Positions 14,001 to 27,000 are shown, numbered from the stretch's first letter. The stretch is 64,000 nt of DNA from Aphelocoma coerulescens (GCF_041296385.1 NC_091013.1:32373001-32437000), one strand, 5' to 3'. A program made the numbers and translations. Notes: generated by a model not told the origin, from the sequence alone.

Positions 14001-14691
14001 CAACATCACTCGTGTTCAACATCAGAAAGCTGATTTTACTTGTCCCTTTCCAGGACAAGAACAGAGGTAGCTGGAATTGGGCGGGTGAACCTGTGTGTCT
14101 CAGGTTTTCTTGTTGGACATTTCAGATGTTAGGACAAGGAACACTCAGTAATGCTTTGTGTGCTAATAGACACCATTCTTTTATGTTACTTGTACAGACA
14201 GCAAGCCATCCTTACTCATTGATCTGACAAATAAGGTGGCTTAGGCATCTCAAGATACCCCAAGCTCCTTTTGGGCTTTATCAGAGTTCCTGAGCAGGAC
14301 GAGATCATAGGTGCCCTACATCCAGACCACTGCTTCAATGGGCTGCACTGCAGGAGTGGATCCTGCAGGGTCCAGGGGAGCCAGAGCAGCTGACAACCAT
14401 CACTGCTCAGCTGAGAGCAGTGTTTTGCTGTGTTCTTATTTCGGTGCTTTAGGTTTGGGGGTCCTGCCTCCCCCAAACACCCACTCTAAACCTAGTCTGG
14501 CTCCACAGCTTAGGGCAAGGGATTCAGTGTAGTGCAAGGCAAGGCGCTTCTGCTCCCTTTATTTTAATGAACTTTATGCATTTTAATCTTTTAAGCAATG
14601 AGTGTCTAAAACCACACAAATAGCTCTGCAGCAGTGTCACATAAGTAAAAGGTGTGATTTACAGTAACTCAGTTATTCCCATAGTCATAAT

Positions 14692-14950
14692 GATCATAGA
14701 ACCACAGAACCATGGAACTGTAGAATGGTTTGTTTGAAAGGAACCTTAAAGATCATATTGTTGCAACCTCCTGCCATGGACAGGGACACCTTTCACTAGA
14801 CCAGGTTGCTCAGCTCACCATCCAGCCTGTATTTGAACACTTACAGGGGCATCCACAAGTTCTCTGGGCAATCTCTTGCAGTGCCTCACCACCCTTGCAG
14901 TGAAGAATTTCTTTCGAATATCTAATCTAAATCTGCCCTCTTTCAGTTTG
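14692..14950 (-). mobile_element. CR1 LINE, 5'-truncated 3' end
   Basis: The plus strand shows the reverse complement of the avian CR1 3' untranslated end. It begins with ATCATAGAACCACAGAACC (remnant of the terminal 8-bp repeat), then GAACCTTAAAGATCAT, CAGGGACACC, CACTAGACCAGGTTGCTCA, TCTCTGGGCAA, GTGCCTCACCACCCTTGCA and AATATCTAATCTAAATCTGC, and breaks off at CTTTCAGTTTG. The element is therefore in minus orientation with its 3' end at the left, truncated after about 260 bases as is usual for CR1. It carries no coding sequence. Its divergence from the typical avian CR1 tail is moderate. Confidence 0.93.
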
Positions 14951-16244
14951 ATTATGCGCTGTCAGACTTAGTGGTAAGCCAAGCTTCTATGGCCTCTAAA
15001 GCCTAAATGCTCAGGTGCTTATCTGGATTGCTTAAGCTGGGAAAATAAGAATTCCTATGTTAACTGCAGTATCTTATTTCAACTGAGATTTTCATAATTT
15101 CCTTTGGACTCTGCAGTTTTACCCATCATTGTGTCTGATAAATCTGACTCTGCTAAACTGCAGAGGTTATAAGCCTGTAAAACAGTGTGGCCTCAGCAAA
15201 AGCGCAGTAGTGAAGTCTGGGAGAGCTGGATGTTTCAGAAACAAAATGGAATTTTACTGTGTATGCTAAAAATAATGTAAGTGCATTGGCTGGGACAAGG
15301 ACTCTCAGATAAGCTGAAGCAGCAAAGCAGAGATCTTCATTTGGCGATCAGAGATGTGGAAGGGTTTGCAGGGAAACTTCTGCGAGGGTAGTTGCTGGTA
15401 GTGATTTCTCTGGCCCTAAAGCTCCCTGAACTTTTCCAAAGTTTCACAGCCTTTCACTGAACTTCCCATAGGCAAAGCATCCCACAGGATTGTCTAAAGC
15501 CTCCACCTTATGTGGACTTGCTCTCTGTTTCTCAGCATCCTTCTCATCATACACTCTTTCATTTTGTCCCCTTGGATTCTCCAGCTTTACACTGAGAGAC
15601 CTTGGGATCAATTTGCCAGTGGTGCAAAACCAGTGTGTGCCAAGCCAACTCAGTGCTGATCCCCTCTGTGAGACCAGGCTGTTTCTGTTCTCATTATATA
15701 CTACTTGGCCTTGGGTTTTCCTTGAGTCACTTGGGGTACTCCTGTGGCTGTGCTTATGTGAGGGTGTGTGGGTGTTCATCTTTGGAGTTTCTTGGGAAGC
15801 AGAAGCCATGCTGAAGCCCACCAGAGTGATGCTTTGAGAGTGTGAAACTGGTGTCTGTGTTGCAGGATCTGGGGAACAGCACAAGAGCTTGCAGGCACAA
15901 ACGCAGCTGGGGTAACACAAGAGGGCTGTGTGTGCTGGAGACAAACAGACCTGGGATTGCTTTGTCCTTTATAGCTTTTTTCAGAAAAATCTGGGGTGCA
16001 GTATCCCTGTGAAGTTACTGTGGCTTTGTTTCAGGAGAAAAATACATTAGGGTGAGTTACTATTGTAGGTTGGACCCAGTGCCCTGCACACACTCTTGCC
16101 AGCGGCCAGTGATCGAAACTGAGGGCAGGTAGAGAGGATGTATGTGGCATTACCCGGCAGGCTTTTACAGATTCACTCTCTGTGCCTCAGGGATTTTCCT
16201 CAGTAAGTACCTGCAGACAGACCATCATGTTAATAGTCTTTGGT
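14951..16244. other. non-coding stretch with one unrecognised 166-codon ORF
   Basis: The minus frame at 15444-15944 is open for 166 codons and overlaps a 115-codon plus-strand frame. Neither has a recognisable domain, signal peptide or membrane segment pattern. I treat them as chance frames. Nothing else is seen here. Confidence 0.5.
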
Positions 16245-17375
16245 GGTGTTTCATGAACTGTTCTAATACCCTTTTGAAATGATTACCATTTCTTCACTTT
16301 GCATTATCTTGTGTCTTGAGTTCAGTGATACAGTTATGTGCTGGGTGAAAAAGTTCTTCCCAATCTTTGTTTTAAACCTGCTACCAGACGATGCCACTCT
16401 TCCCAAAAAAACAGCAAGTAGGGAACAACTTTCCGATTTGTTTCAGTGACAGTGTGTTGACTTTGGGGCCCTGTACTATGTACCCCTTCAATCATACAGT
16501 TTTCAAAGCGAACTCCTAGTCTCTTTAACCATTGTTTCATTTGGAAGTCATACCATCCTGCTGCCCACCAGCACTGCTTCCAACTGTACTGTATTCCTTT
16601 TGAGATGGCATGACCAGAGTAGTACTCAGTATTCCATGTGTATGTACTCCAGGGATTTTTACAATGGCATGATAGAATTTTCTGCTTTTTTCTCTATTCT
16701 TTTGCTAGTAATTCCTTAAATGCCTTTTAAACCACTGCTGAACATGGAGTTACTCCCATAGAAGTAATACATGGTTTCAAGATTTCTTTCCTGACTGATT
16801 AAACCTTCTTCAGACTCCATTAGATATAGTCTAAGGTTTTGGTTTTTTCCCCATGTGCATTACTCTGCAGTTTCAGACACCAAAATTTGCCTGCCATTAT
16901 CTCCATGTTGTGTAATCCTTCTGCAGCTCTGCAGCATCAGCTTGCCTCCAGCTTTTCCCCACAGTTGGGCCCAGCTGCTCTGAATCACTCTGCACCCCCT
17001 GTGAACTTGTCGCTTCAGTTATCCCCCTTTCCAGGTCACACATGGATATGCTATTTAATACAGGTCTCTCAAATCCTCACTGGATCCTGCTGTGAAATTT
17101 GCTTCACTGTGAACTAGGACTGTATCTGTGTCCTTTGTGTTATGTCTTCTCACTAGTCACTGACTCAGAAGAGTGTATTCTCACATGTATCCTGACAACT
17201 CAGATGCTTAACAGTCTTTGGCAAGGAGCTTGTTCAAAGCCTTTTGCAAATCCAAACATGTACACCTCCAAGATACCATCCATTTGCTTGCATACTAATG
17301 TCTCATTTCTTTGGTTTGAAGTTGATATTTCTCATTTTATGTGAACTCTAGAAGGATTTTCCGGCATGTCTGTGT
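16245..17375 (-). mobile_element. ancient CR1-type LINE fragment, 1.1 kb
   Basis: Read on the plus strand, this is the reverse complement of the long 3' part of an old amniote CR1 lineage. Recognisable blocks in the expected order are ATGAACTGTTCTAATACC...TTTTGAAA, GGGTGAAAAAGTTCTTCCC followed by TTTTAAACCTGCT, GAGATGGCATGACCAGAGTA...CAGTATTCCA, CATGTGCATTACTCTGCA, TCCTTCTGCAGCTCTGCAGC, GGTCACACATGGATATGCT, CTTGTTCAAAGCC-TTTTGCAAATCCAA and GAACTCTAGAAGGATTTTCCGGCATG. The copy is strongly diverged, with many stops and indels, so it is far older than the CR1 at 14.7 kb. The blocks are compared with family consensus from memory. The edges are approximate. Confidence 0.8.
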
Positions 17376-19947
17376 AGGGTTTGAGGGCTGTTACTCATGT
17401 ATAAATGCCAGAGAAGACCATTGGCAAGGAGTAGCTGCAGCTACATGACTGTTTACTGAATAAGTTTAAGTTAACCCACATCACCTGGCTTTGAATTCAG
17501 TCAACTATATCACTGCAGTTTATTTGACTGAGACGAGAGAACTGACTTCTTTTTCGTTGTCTGATAATGTGTGTTTTGTCAGAGAGGTATCTTTTTGATG
17601 AAGAGATCAGGCCAAGGATATTTCCAACCCCTTCTGATCATATTACCACTGAACAATTCACTTAGTGACAAAGACTGCACTCAGAGAAGTGGTACCTGGA
17701 CCTTGAACGCTCCATCTGTCAAAACAGAAAAATAATCACCTCCAGTCCATGCCAAAGGTGCCATTATCAGCAGACAAGACACAGTCCTTTCATTTTATAA
17801 AAGGGCATATTGCAGGCTTTGGCAAACCTTGTAACAAAAGGCAATTATAGAAATATTTCAGTTTTGTCTTTGTTATGCATGCATTAAGAAATTTAGAGTC
17901 CATATTAAGGACTATATTTTCATCTCCATGTCTTAGAATGATGCTTGCTTTGGAAGTACCTCTGTGTCTTACCTATAAAACCCAAATAACCTTTGGTCTG
18001 CCAAAAGCCAGACATGAAGGCAATTGTGGATGACTGGTATTATAAAGACTTTTCATTTGTCCATTGCTTCTTTGTTTTTCCTATTACTCAAAAATATAAT
18101 TCACTAAAAAGAAATTCTATAATTTTCTTTAAGGAAGATATGGACTTATATTAGATGGATGTGTGTCAAAGTAAATCTTGAATCAAAGCAGGTTTTAGGA
18201 TGCATATTCATCTGAAGCAGTAGAGTTGGCTCTTCTTTAAAAACACAAGCCCTTACTTCATTTGAAACATGGTCCCTCAGGAAAAGGCTGATTTTGGATC
18301 ATATCTCCAGTTTTGTGTTTTATTGGTCACTTAACTGAACTGAACAGATAGGTGGGCAGAGCAGGACAATCTGTAACTGTGTGGCTGTTTTGCTTACTCA
18401 TATAAGGCAGGTGATAGCCAGACCTGACAAAAAGTGTGCACCTGGTACAGTCAGCCTCAGCTCCAGGCTGCTCTCTGCATGAAAGCTGTGGGGTGGCAAG
18501 GAGAGAGGAAGAGGCACTACCACAGCCAGCTTGGGTGAGGAGGTGGCATTCCCTTGTTATTCTGCATCCCATTTCCCATTGCAATAGTGTACCAGGTGTT
18601 CAGGTTGTCAGTTTGCTTTCCCAGCGTCCCCCACAAGGACATTTGATAACTGACACTGTCTTAGAGGGCTGCAGGTGATAAAACAGCCATTCCCACTTGT
18701 GATCTCTGAAAGAACACCTTTAAAATTACATTAGACTCACACAAGAAAGCTAGTTATGAATAGAAGAAGAAGAAAAAATGTTAATACTTATCACAATATC
18801 ATGCATAAGTTTTATCAGTGTTTCCTCAAGATGTTGTAAAAGACAAACAGCTTGAAGCCAAAACCATGAGATTTAACTTCAGCTGTTGAAAAGTTTGTAA
18901 AGACACCTGTAGAAGAAAAGGAAAGGAAAAAAAGTGACTTTTTCATCGCCTTACTGGACATGGAGCACCGAGTGGTGTCTAGTGCCACACACAGGCAACA
19001 ACGAAGGAGTTTCACAGGGGAGAAGCAAGCAAGCTTTGAACATCTTGGCTGGGGCTGGCATGAAGGAATGATCTCTGTGCTTCTCAGAGAGAGGGCAGGT
19101 GGGATGATTGAGGAAAAGGTGCAAGAGGAATCAGAAACAATTTCACAAGAAAAAAGAACCTGATTATTTTTGAGGTATTACTGTGTAACCTAGAAAAAAA
19201 AAAAAGGTAGACGCCAGCTGCTATGGAGGAGGATCTTTATTGTTAAACACGCACTTGTTCAGGAAATTTACTTTATCTTTTTATAAGGTCATTCCATGAT
19301 TGCTTATCAATTTAAAGTAAACATTTTATTCTCAGATCCTGATTTTTGCTAAATCTGGTTCTGAGTGACTTGGCTGGCAGCAGATAACTCCTCTGGAAGT
19401 CTAGTGCAGGCAAACCCAGGGACCAGGAGCCCTAAATAAGCGTCCAAATCTCTGTGCATTGCTCCAAAACAAGGGTTGTGCCTACTGCCACTGAAATAGC
19501 ATGGGTCTGGGTTAAAAGATGAAATCAGTGGGCTGGAAAAGATGGAATGTGTCTTACAAGGGAAAACTAGGAAGGTCTGTGCTAAGGAGGAAGATGCTTC
19601 AACCCTGAAGGTCTACAGGGAGTTAATAATGTACCAGCAGACTCTCATGGACTTCAAGATTGTGATCTTGAAAGTCAAAAGCCCTTTGCATGCTGATTCC
19701 CAGAATATTTAAAAACAGAATACTCATGCAGACTTCTGAGTCTCAGGAACAAGAAAACAAAGCTTTCCATGTCTGCAGTAAGAACATCAGAAATAATGTA
19801 AACTACCAGCAAAGCCTCTCCTTCTCTTGAGAATTTTAAAAATAAATGGAGAAATTTGTCAATTATATTACTTCACTATTACATGTATTTTGGGCCAACA
19901 GGAATTGCCTATACGATGTAATTAATTGCCAGCTGAGTCTGGGGCAG
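17376..19947. other. non-coding stretch, nothing recognised
   Basis: Only short ORFs (92 codons or fewer) without domains are present. There are a few A-runs (for example 19193-19205). No repeat family was recognised. Confidence 0.5.
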
Positions 19948-20119
19948 TGTAGTGAACTGACCCTCGGCTGAATGCCAGGCACTCACCAAAGCTGCTCTCT
20001 CACTCCCCTCCACGACTGGACAGAGAAGAGAAAATATAACTAAAGAGTCATGACTTGAGATAAGGACCATGAGAGGTCACTCACAAAATACTGTCATGGG
20101 CACAGTCATCTCAGCTTGG

Positions 20120-20142
20120 GGATATTTATTCAATTTATTACT
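20120..20142 (-). promoter_or_regulatory. LTR polyadenylation signals (minus strand)
   Basis: Two overlapping-context TTTATT motifs (AATAAA on the minus strand) lie about 180 bases from the left LTR end. The same motif lies at a comparable distance in the LTRs at 29.1, 53.8 and 62.4 kb, which supports function as the LTR polyadenylation site. This is inference from position and motif. Confidence 0.5.
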
Positions 20143-20324
20143 AACAAAATCAGAGCAGGATCATGAGAAGTAAAATAAATCTTAAAAACATCTTCCTCCC
20201 ACTCGTCCCTCCTTCCTGGGCTCTACCTCCTCCCCCGCAGAAGTGCAGGGAGATGGGAAATGGGGTTACAGACAGTTCATCACATGTTGTTTCTTCCACT
20301 GCTCAGGGAGAGGAGTCTTTCTCC

Positions 20325-20640
20325 TGCTCTAGTGTGGGTTCCCTCCCATGGGAGACAGCTCTTCATGAACTTCTCCAACGTGAACCCATCCCACGCACAA
20401 CAGTTCTCCGCAAACTGCTCCAATGTGGGTCTATTCCACACAGTGCAGTTCTTCAAGAACAGCCTGCTCCAGCGTGGGTCCCCCACAGGGTCGGTCACAA
20501 GTCCTACTAGGAAACCTTCTCCAGTGTGGGCTTCTCTCTTCATGGCTTTACAGGTCTCTGCCAGGACTCTGCTCCAGCATGGGTTTCCCATGGGTTTACA
20601 GCCTTCTTTCAGGCATCCACCTGCTCCAGCGTGGATCTCC
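20325..20640. repeat. GCTCCAGYGTGGG minisatellite inside the LTR
   Basis: The motif GCTCCAGYGTGGGT or a close variant recurs at about 20325, 20373, 20417, 20466, 20519, 20571 and 20623, that is seven copies spaced 44-53 bases. Fewer copies are seen in the related LTR at 62.7 kb. Between motifs run variable tracts ending in GCAGTTCTTC or similar. Expansion and loss of units explains much of the length difference between the two LTRs. Confidence 0.8.
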
Positions 20641-21031
20641 TCCATGGGCTGCGGTGGATCTCTGCATACCCTGTGGCCTTCCAAAAGCCTCAGGGGGACA
20701 GCCTGCTTCACCATGGTCTTCACCATGGCCTGCAGAGGAACCTCAGCTCCGGTGCCTGGAGAACCTCCTCTCCCTCCTCCTCCACTGACCTTTGTGTCTG
20801 CAGAGTTGCTCCTCTCACATGTTCTCACCCTGCTCTTTTCTGGTCCAAATTACACCTGCACAATAATATTACTATTATTCCTAATGGGCTCAGCCTTGGC
20901 CAGTGGTGGGTCCATCCTAGAGCTGGCTGGCATTGGCTCTGCTGGACATGGGGGAAGCTTCCAGCAGCTTCTCACAGAAGCCATGCCTGTAGCCCCCCAC
21001 GACCAAAACACAGCCATGCAAACCCAATACA

Positions 21032-24000
21032 GTTCATGGTGGAATTTTGTACTTGCCAGCTGCAAAATGCACCACCCTCGTTGATAGAGTCAACCTCCAC
21101 CTGTACTTGTTCCTGTGATTCTTACTGCTCTTCATGTTTAAAGATGATTTTTATCATTGAGACATGTTTATTTCAAAGCATTTGAAGAGATTGGTTTCAT
21201 GGAGATTAGCATTATTATTAGAATGGTGCTTATTTTACTAATCTCTATTATGCAACTGTTCGTTCTTGATTATTAATAATAATTTCCTTTTGATAGAAAC
21301 ACTTCCACAGCAACCAATTATAGTGCTTTGTGCAAACACAGGATTATGAATTCCAGTGGGGAATAAACAACAAGTGCAGTGGAATTTTAAAAACAAAGAA
21401 GCTTGTTTTCATGCAAATGCCTCAGTGCTAAAAAATGGGGAAAATTATATGCTGGAGAAGCAGAAGTTCTTTCCAATTAGAATGTTTTTCAACAATTTCC
21501 ACAAAATGCCTAAATTAAGAACTTAGCACTTGCAGGAGCAGTACATCTCATTTGGTATTCTCTCTCCAGCAGCAGCCAATGTCAGAAACAGGTAATCACA
21601 ACTCCTCCCCAGATCCATTTTCCCTGAAAAGACTCACTGATGTGGTAGCTGGTCCAGTCTGCCTAATTAGGCAGGGCTGCAGCCGTTTCCAGGCAGAGCT
21701 TTTTACTGAGCAGATTCAGCTGAAAGAGGATGCCCTGACTTTGTGATTTGTTTCCTGGCTCTAGTGCTGCCTATCTTGGGCAGTGCAGCTGGAGTAAATG
21801 GTGTCTTTGTTCTGCAAATACTTTTTTGTATGATTAATGCTGTACACTTGCTGATTTTTTGTATCTAACGATAAGCAGGTGACAAGGAATTTGCAAAACC
21901 TGGTACACATTTGCTCTTTGTTCTATAAAGGGTGTCTATCTGTGAGAGGTGAGCTTTGCAGTTTCTTTTAAACTTAGGCTTAAACCAGAATACCATATAT
22001 TACACATGTCCAAGTCTTCAGATTAGAACAAGATACATGCCAAAAATATTTTAAAACTGCTTATTTAATTTTGGTTTTATCAATCAAGAAATTTCCTCTG
22101 TGTTATAGCTTCAATTTACTGTTTATAGCTCCACAGTGTGATTTTTTTCCCTAACAAATACAGCCTTATACACCTTATCTACAATAATGATGGCTTCAAA
22201 TAAAATTTACTTTCTGCCTGTGAAAACAATTCCAAGGGTAAATAAGAATTTGCTAGTGTGTGCTTTAAAAAAGCTTTATTTTGTTGATGTCGTGTGTGAT
22301 TATTTGGAAAAGAGATTTTATTCCCTAAGAATTGGCTTGTGCTGGGAGGGAACTTGATCACCTGACAAAAGCAGATACACAGTTACCTCATGGTAGAAAA
22401 AAAAAAAAGAGTATAAATGTCTCATGGGCCAATTTCAAAGACACAGACAGCAAAATCAAAGAGCCTCCATCCTACAAAGGTCAGCCGTGCTCCTGATGTC
22501 TGGAGAGTAAACAGACACTTCTCTCCTGAGATGAATTTCCCTCAATTTCAAAAAACTAGTTAGGGTGGTGAGGCAAAGCAAGGATGGCACAGCATATAAT
22601 GATTTCTTCTTTGAGCTGGGTCTGTGCATTTCTAGTGTGGTGTAAAGCAAATGACTTAAAAAAAAAGACCAAAACCCCTACTCAGGCAGGAGTTGTGTGT
22701 TATGGGCTGTATGGGGTGCAACTACAAGGTACCAGGCGGGATAAGCCATGAATCTCTTTGCCAGCCCCACGAGGGCTGTGTTACAGGAAAAGATGGCCCT
22801 AAGGTGTGGTGGAGATTGGCAGGGATGTGCCTGGGACCTGGTCAGTGTTGCTGGAGTGTGAGCCCTTTGCCAGGATATGACACAGCCCAGTGCACCTCTG
22901 GATGAGCCTGTAAAGACAACCCTGAGGCAGTGCGTGGGTGCTGCTGTGCCTCAAAGCACAGGTGTGGGACCAAAAGCAGTGCAGGAGTGTGTTCACATGG
23001 GGAAGGTACCAAGGCTAAGAGATCCTGAACTTTTAACTGTTGTGCAGTTGTGACTGGAGCAAAAATCTCATGGGTCCCATTTATCCCAAGTGCAACATGG
23101 CTGAAATCAGTGTGAGTGACCTCTTGGTTTGATTCCCTGCAAATGGCAGTGTCAAAGCTGCCTCTTAACTGCTTGGATTTTATTAACCTCATCAGTTTTT
23201 CTCAGCTATCCAAAGGGATTCAGGGAGCTTAAAAACCAGAACAACCACTCTGGCTATAAAGTAACTGGGCCTTAACCTGCCAGCCCCATCCCTGCAGGGA
23301 AAGAGCTGGATTTTCACAGCCACCTATGTCTAATCGAGGGATTCCAGTAGCAATAACAGAAATACAGGGGTTTTCCCCCAAAAAATTCCTCCTGAAAAAT
23401 TCCTTTATGATTTCTGTAATTATCCTATTTGATAGGCTCTGATTTTCTCTGTTAGGATGCCTTTGGCTCTCCCACAAGAGAGCACCTGATCCTGCTCTAG
23501 CTGAAGTCAAGGGCATATTTGGCACTCGTTGCAATGGGAGCAGATGCAGAGTTGCAGAGGGTTCTATTTGGGGACTCCACAGTTCAGCAGGCCTTGCCTT
23601 GGCTGCTGTGGTGATTTTGCCTCAGTGGAGTTGCTTTAGAGACGCAAATGGTCCCTTTCTATTTCTTCTAGTGCAGCAGTGTCAGTAAGGTCAACTCTTG
23701 TTCTGGGACATCGGGTGAGAAAACGCTGACTTAGGAGCAGGACTGGTTCCCAGGCACAGATGCTGTAGTGTGATTTGCAAGCCTGGCACACATCTGCAGG
23801 TTGTGCCTTAGCAGCAAGCAGACAGTGTGGCACAAGTATAAAGCCAAGGTTTATATTTTTAATTTTTTTTCTGTTTCTTTTGTTTCCTTCTTCTTCACAT
23901 GAGTCTTTTAAAACTGGCTACTGCTTTTAACCCCAAGTTGGTTTGTACTTCTTCACAGGAAGGCATTGCACTGTGAATGTCTGTAACTACTGGGCTGACC

Positions 24001-27000
24001 AATGATTTTTTCCACCTCTGCTTACTGTTCCGCAGTGGCCCTAGCAGTCCTGTGTCAGGTTCTTCATGAAACTCTTTTGCTTATCCTCCAAACTGCAGTT
24101 TTTAACTTTTGTCCTTTATTCATTCATTGGGAAAAACCTTGACTGCCCTAAAGCTCTGTCACCTCTTGCTATTTCTGGAAGTTCCTGGCAGCTTGGTTGT
24201 GGTTCTTGGTTCTGACTTGAAGAGCATGCACACAGGATTAAAAGCCACCACATTTTCTTCTTCACACTAGGTTTCTGTGGGAGCAGAGAAATATCTCATG
24301 TGCCACACGTGAACCGGGCTCTCAGAAAACCCTAACAGAATGAGAAGAAGATTCTATGAGAACAGTTTGACCATGTTCAGCTACACACATAGAGTCTAGT
24401 GGACACTGTTGTCTAGTGATAAGTAAATTAGCCACCATCAGCCATAAAGACACTAAATATGTGTCTTTACTCAGGGCTGTGGAATGGGGGAAATATTGTA
24501 TCGCAAATTGTTTTTTATTAAGTAGCTCTTTGTGTCATTTTTTAACACTTTTTAAAAATTTTAATAATTATGCTGCACTCTGAACAGTGATAATTTGAAC
24601 TTGAAGTTTCAACAGCATGGAAGAGATCCCATACTGAAGCTGGTCAGGAAAGCTGAAAATACAAAGAGCTTGATCTTTTCCCACTGCTGTAGGCTTTTTT
24701 TCCTGATTTTGCATAGTTCCTGCCCTTCCGCCTCTCGCAAGGGATAAACCTACTGACCTCATCAGCAGATGTATTTTTAGATGTATTGTTTCTAGCTAGA
24801 AGGTTGCAACAGAGAGGGCTGTTAACAGGTATTACTTTGAATTTGTGCTTTTTGTGTTTCAGAATACAAATAACTGCAGCCTTCAGTGCCTTTGAAGGGG
24901 ATGGCCTTGCTGCTCTTCCCTTGCTCTTTTATGGACTCACTTGACAGATGAAAGTTATCTCCATCAAGGAAATAGTCTTGGGTTTGGCCACTTTTGATTT
25001 GTAATGTATTTGATATTGTTTATAACACTGCTAAATAAACAGAATGATTACCGTGGATTTGACTCCCTCTAAAACAGATGGAAATACTGTGTTACATGGA
25101 AATACATGTTTAATAATTAGTACTTATTATGCAGCATCACAGAGACACTCATTGTCGGAGCACACACTGACACTGCTCACCTGCCTCATGGTTTACCTGT
25201 ACATTTTCTTACTTGAGTGATAATGTTACAATACAAGGTGTGCCTGGAAAGCTGTGATGCCAGCTTGTTCCTGAACCTCATCCTTCAAACCAAAATTAAT
25301 TTTGAGTTATATTTGTACAGGAAAAAAAAGTGGAAAGAATTGAGAAGCTTTTATAGAGGGCCTGTTTCATTAATACTCTTCTGCAACCTGGTGGGACAGA
25401 CCACTGATTGTCATCTGTACACCCCACTCTCCCCTGTTCTGCTGGCTTTGTTGACCATAAAAGCATGCTCCTAATTTCCTAATTTCAATAGTAAAATAGA
25501 GCATTTTTGTTGACTAGGGGCCAATTCAAAATAATGAGGGACAGCCCTCAAATATTTAAATTGAATGACAAATGAAAAAATACGCTAGCTGATGGTTATG
25601 TGGACACGTGGCCAAACACCACCCTCTCTTAAGGGCACAGTACCCCTGTGCTGGGTGACCCCATCATCCATGTTCCAGATGAGTAATGCAATGAAAACGC
25701 ACGTGCTTTTGGGCTGTGCTCTCGGACACCCCTTTCCCAAGGTGTGCAAGGTTTAAAGGCAAGGGGATGGTGGATGTCTCAGCGGGTGCAGTGCTACCTC
25801 CTGCTGGCCCAGCCCCAAGCCCTGGGTGCATCCCAGCACCATCTCTGTGGGAAAAAAAGTGCTCCTGGGGCACAGTGTGGGGGAAATTGTGTCTGTATCA
25901 AGCAGGGAGGCTTGTCCTACACATCTGGCCCAAGTACCAGAGCCCAGCAACCTTAAAAGGGAGGGAGGAAGCTCTCTGGGCCTTGGCAAAGATGACCTGT
26001 GTTCTGGCCAGGGAGGACAATCATGGGGACACTGGGAAGAGCAGTATCATTTTCCATGCAACTTCACCTCCTTCTCATTGCCTCTGTGGAGAGAAATTCC
26101 CTTGGCTGCTTTGTAGATGGTGCTATATACAGCCCAAACTTACTGCCTCTACCTATATGGATACCTATTGTGTAGCAAAGAAAAACAGTGGAAGATAATT
26201 AATCCTGGAGCCCCAGTCCTCTCAGGAAAAATCAATAAAGAGTTTTCCTTGCTATGTTTCCAGGTAAGAGAAGAGAGAACAATCTTCATTACAACTGACA
26301 GTTCCCTTCCCTGGAGCAGAAAGGTTTTCCCTTACACGAAGCAGAGAGAATAGTGTTTTGCACCTGCCAGATGCCGTTGCTATGGCAATTGAACTTCACA
26401 CTTATATTGAAGCATCAAAGCCCCAGGAGTAGGTAGAGAACAAACACAGCAGAGAGGGTGCTCTGCTGGGGGCTGCCAGGTGGCCCAGGACTTTGCCTCC
26501 CTGTTTCCCCATTCAATAGATGGGTAATTTAACTTTTTTAACAATTTTGGAAGGAGCTTCAATTGAGCAAATGATGCTGGCTGGGAATCTTCTTGCCAGC
26601 AGATTGTGTTTGTGCTGCTTGCCTGTGGTTCTGGATGCGCAGGTCTGTGGGATCTGAGCGTGCCTTCAGGGCTCTGCCAGCCCAGGCTGCCCTGATGCCT
26701 TGTGCCCTACTGGGTCTGCCCCTCTTTGCAGCCTGTCCCCTCCTGTGCCCAGACATATGGGTCAGGTTGTGGTAAGGCAGCTGTAGGCTTTTTAAAGCAC
26801 TCCTCATTTCCCTGAATTCCTTCACCAGTGCCTAAATATTCACAAGGTATCCTTGTATGTGGTCCAAATCCACCCCAAAGAGCCCAGGGGCCATGAGACC
26901 CTCAGTAGGCAATTTACTCCCAACACCTCATTTCCCAAATGTCCCAATGCACATTTTGGCTGAGGACTTCCACACCAAACTTAATTCCCAAACAACTTTT

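Larger units (their letters stand above)
1..14691. other. non-coding stretch, no gene recognised
   Basis: I see no exon with protein homology, no RNA gene and no intact mobile element here. ORFs are short (at most 139 codons), overlap on both strands and contain no recognisable domain, as expected for random open frames in moderately AT-rich DNA. Local structure noted separately includes a diverged duplication (296-510 against 1446-1712), a 21-bp tandem (4260-4299) and a 26-bp-period repeat (5003-5070). Small conserved regulatory elements or short exons cannot be excluded without alignment to other birds. Confidence 0.6.
19948..21031 (-). mobile_element. solo LTR of an avian endogenous retrovirus (1,084 bp)
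   Basis: The element starts TGTAGTGAACTGACC and ends AACCCAATACA, the TG...CA ends of an LTR. It is homologous along its length to the LTR at 62364-63288: the same start, CACCAAAGCTGCTC, the AT-rich TTTATT block, the GCTCCAGCGTGGG repeats, CCTGGAG-ACCTCCTC, CTCACA-G-TCTCAC and the CATGC-AA end. TTTATT at 20125-20130 and 20134-20139 reads AATAAA on the minus strand, near what would then be the 3' end, so I infer minus orientation. No internal gag/pol/env or second LTR lies beside it, so it is solo. The flanking 5-mers (GGCAG and GTTCA) do not match, so no target duplication is visible. The several 115-274-codon frames inside are by-products of GC-rich repeats. Confidence 0.8.

Noticed and set aside
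19943..21036. Target duplication for the 19.9-kb LTR
   Set aside because: GGCAG and GTTCA do not match; the duplication has decayed or the ends are misplaced.
20260..21185. Overlapping ORFs of 274, 219 and 182 codons
   Set aside because: They lie within an LTR with GC-rich internal repeats, are open on both strands, and show no domain or codon pattern. The related LTR at 62.4 kb has different frames.
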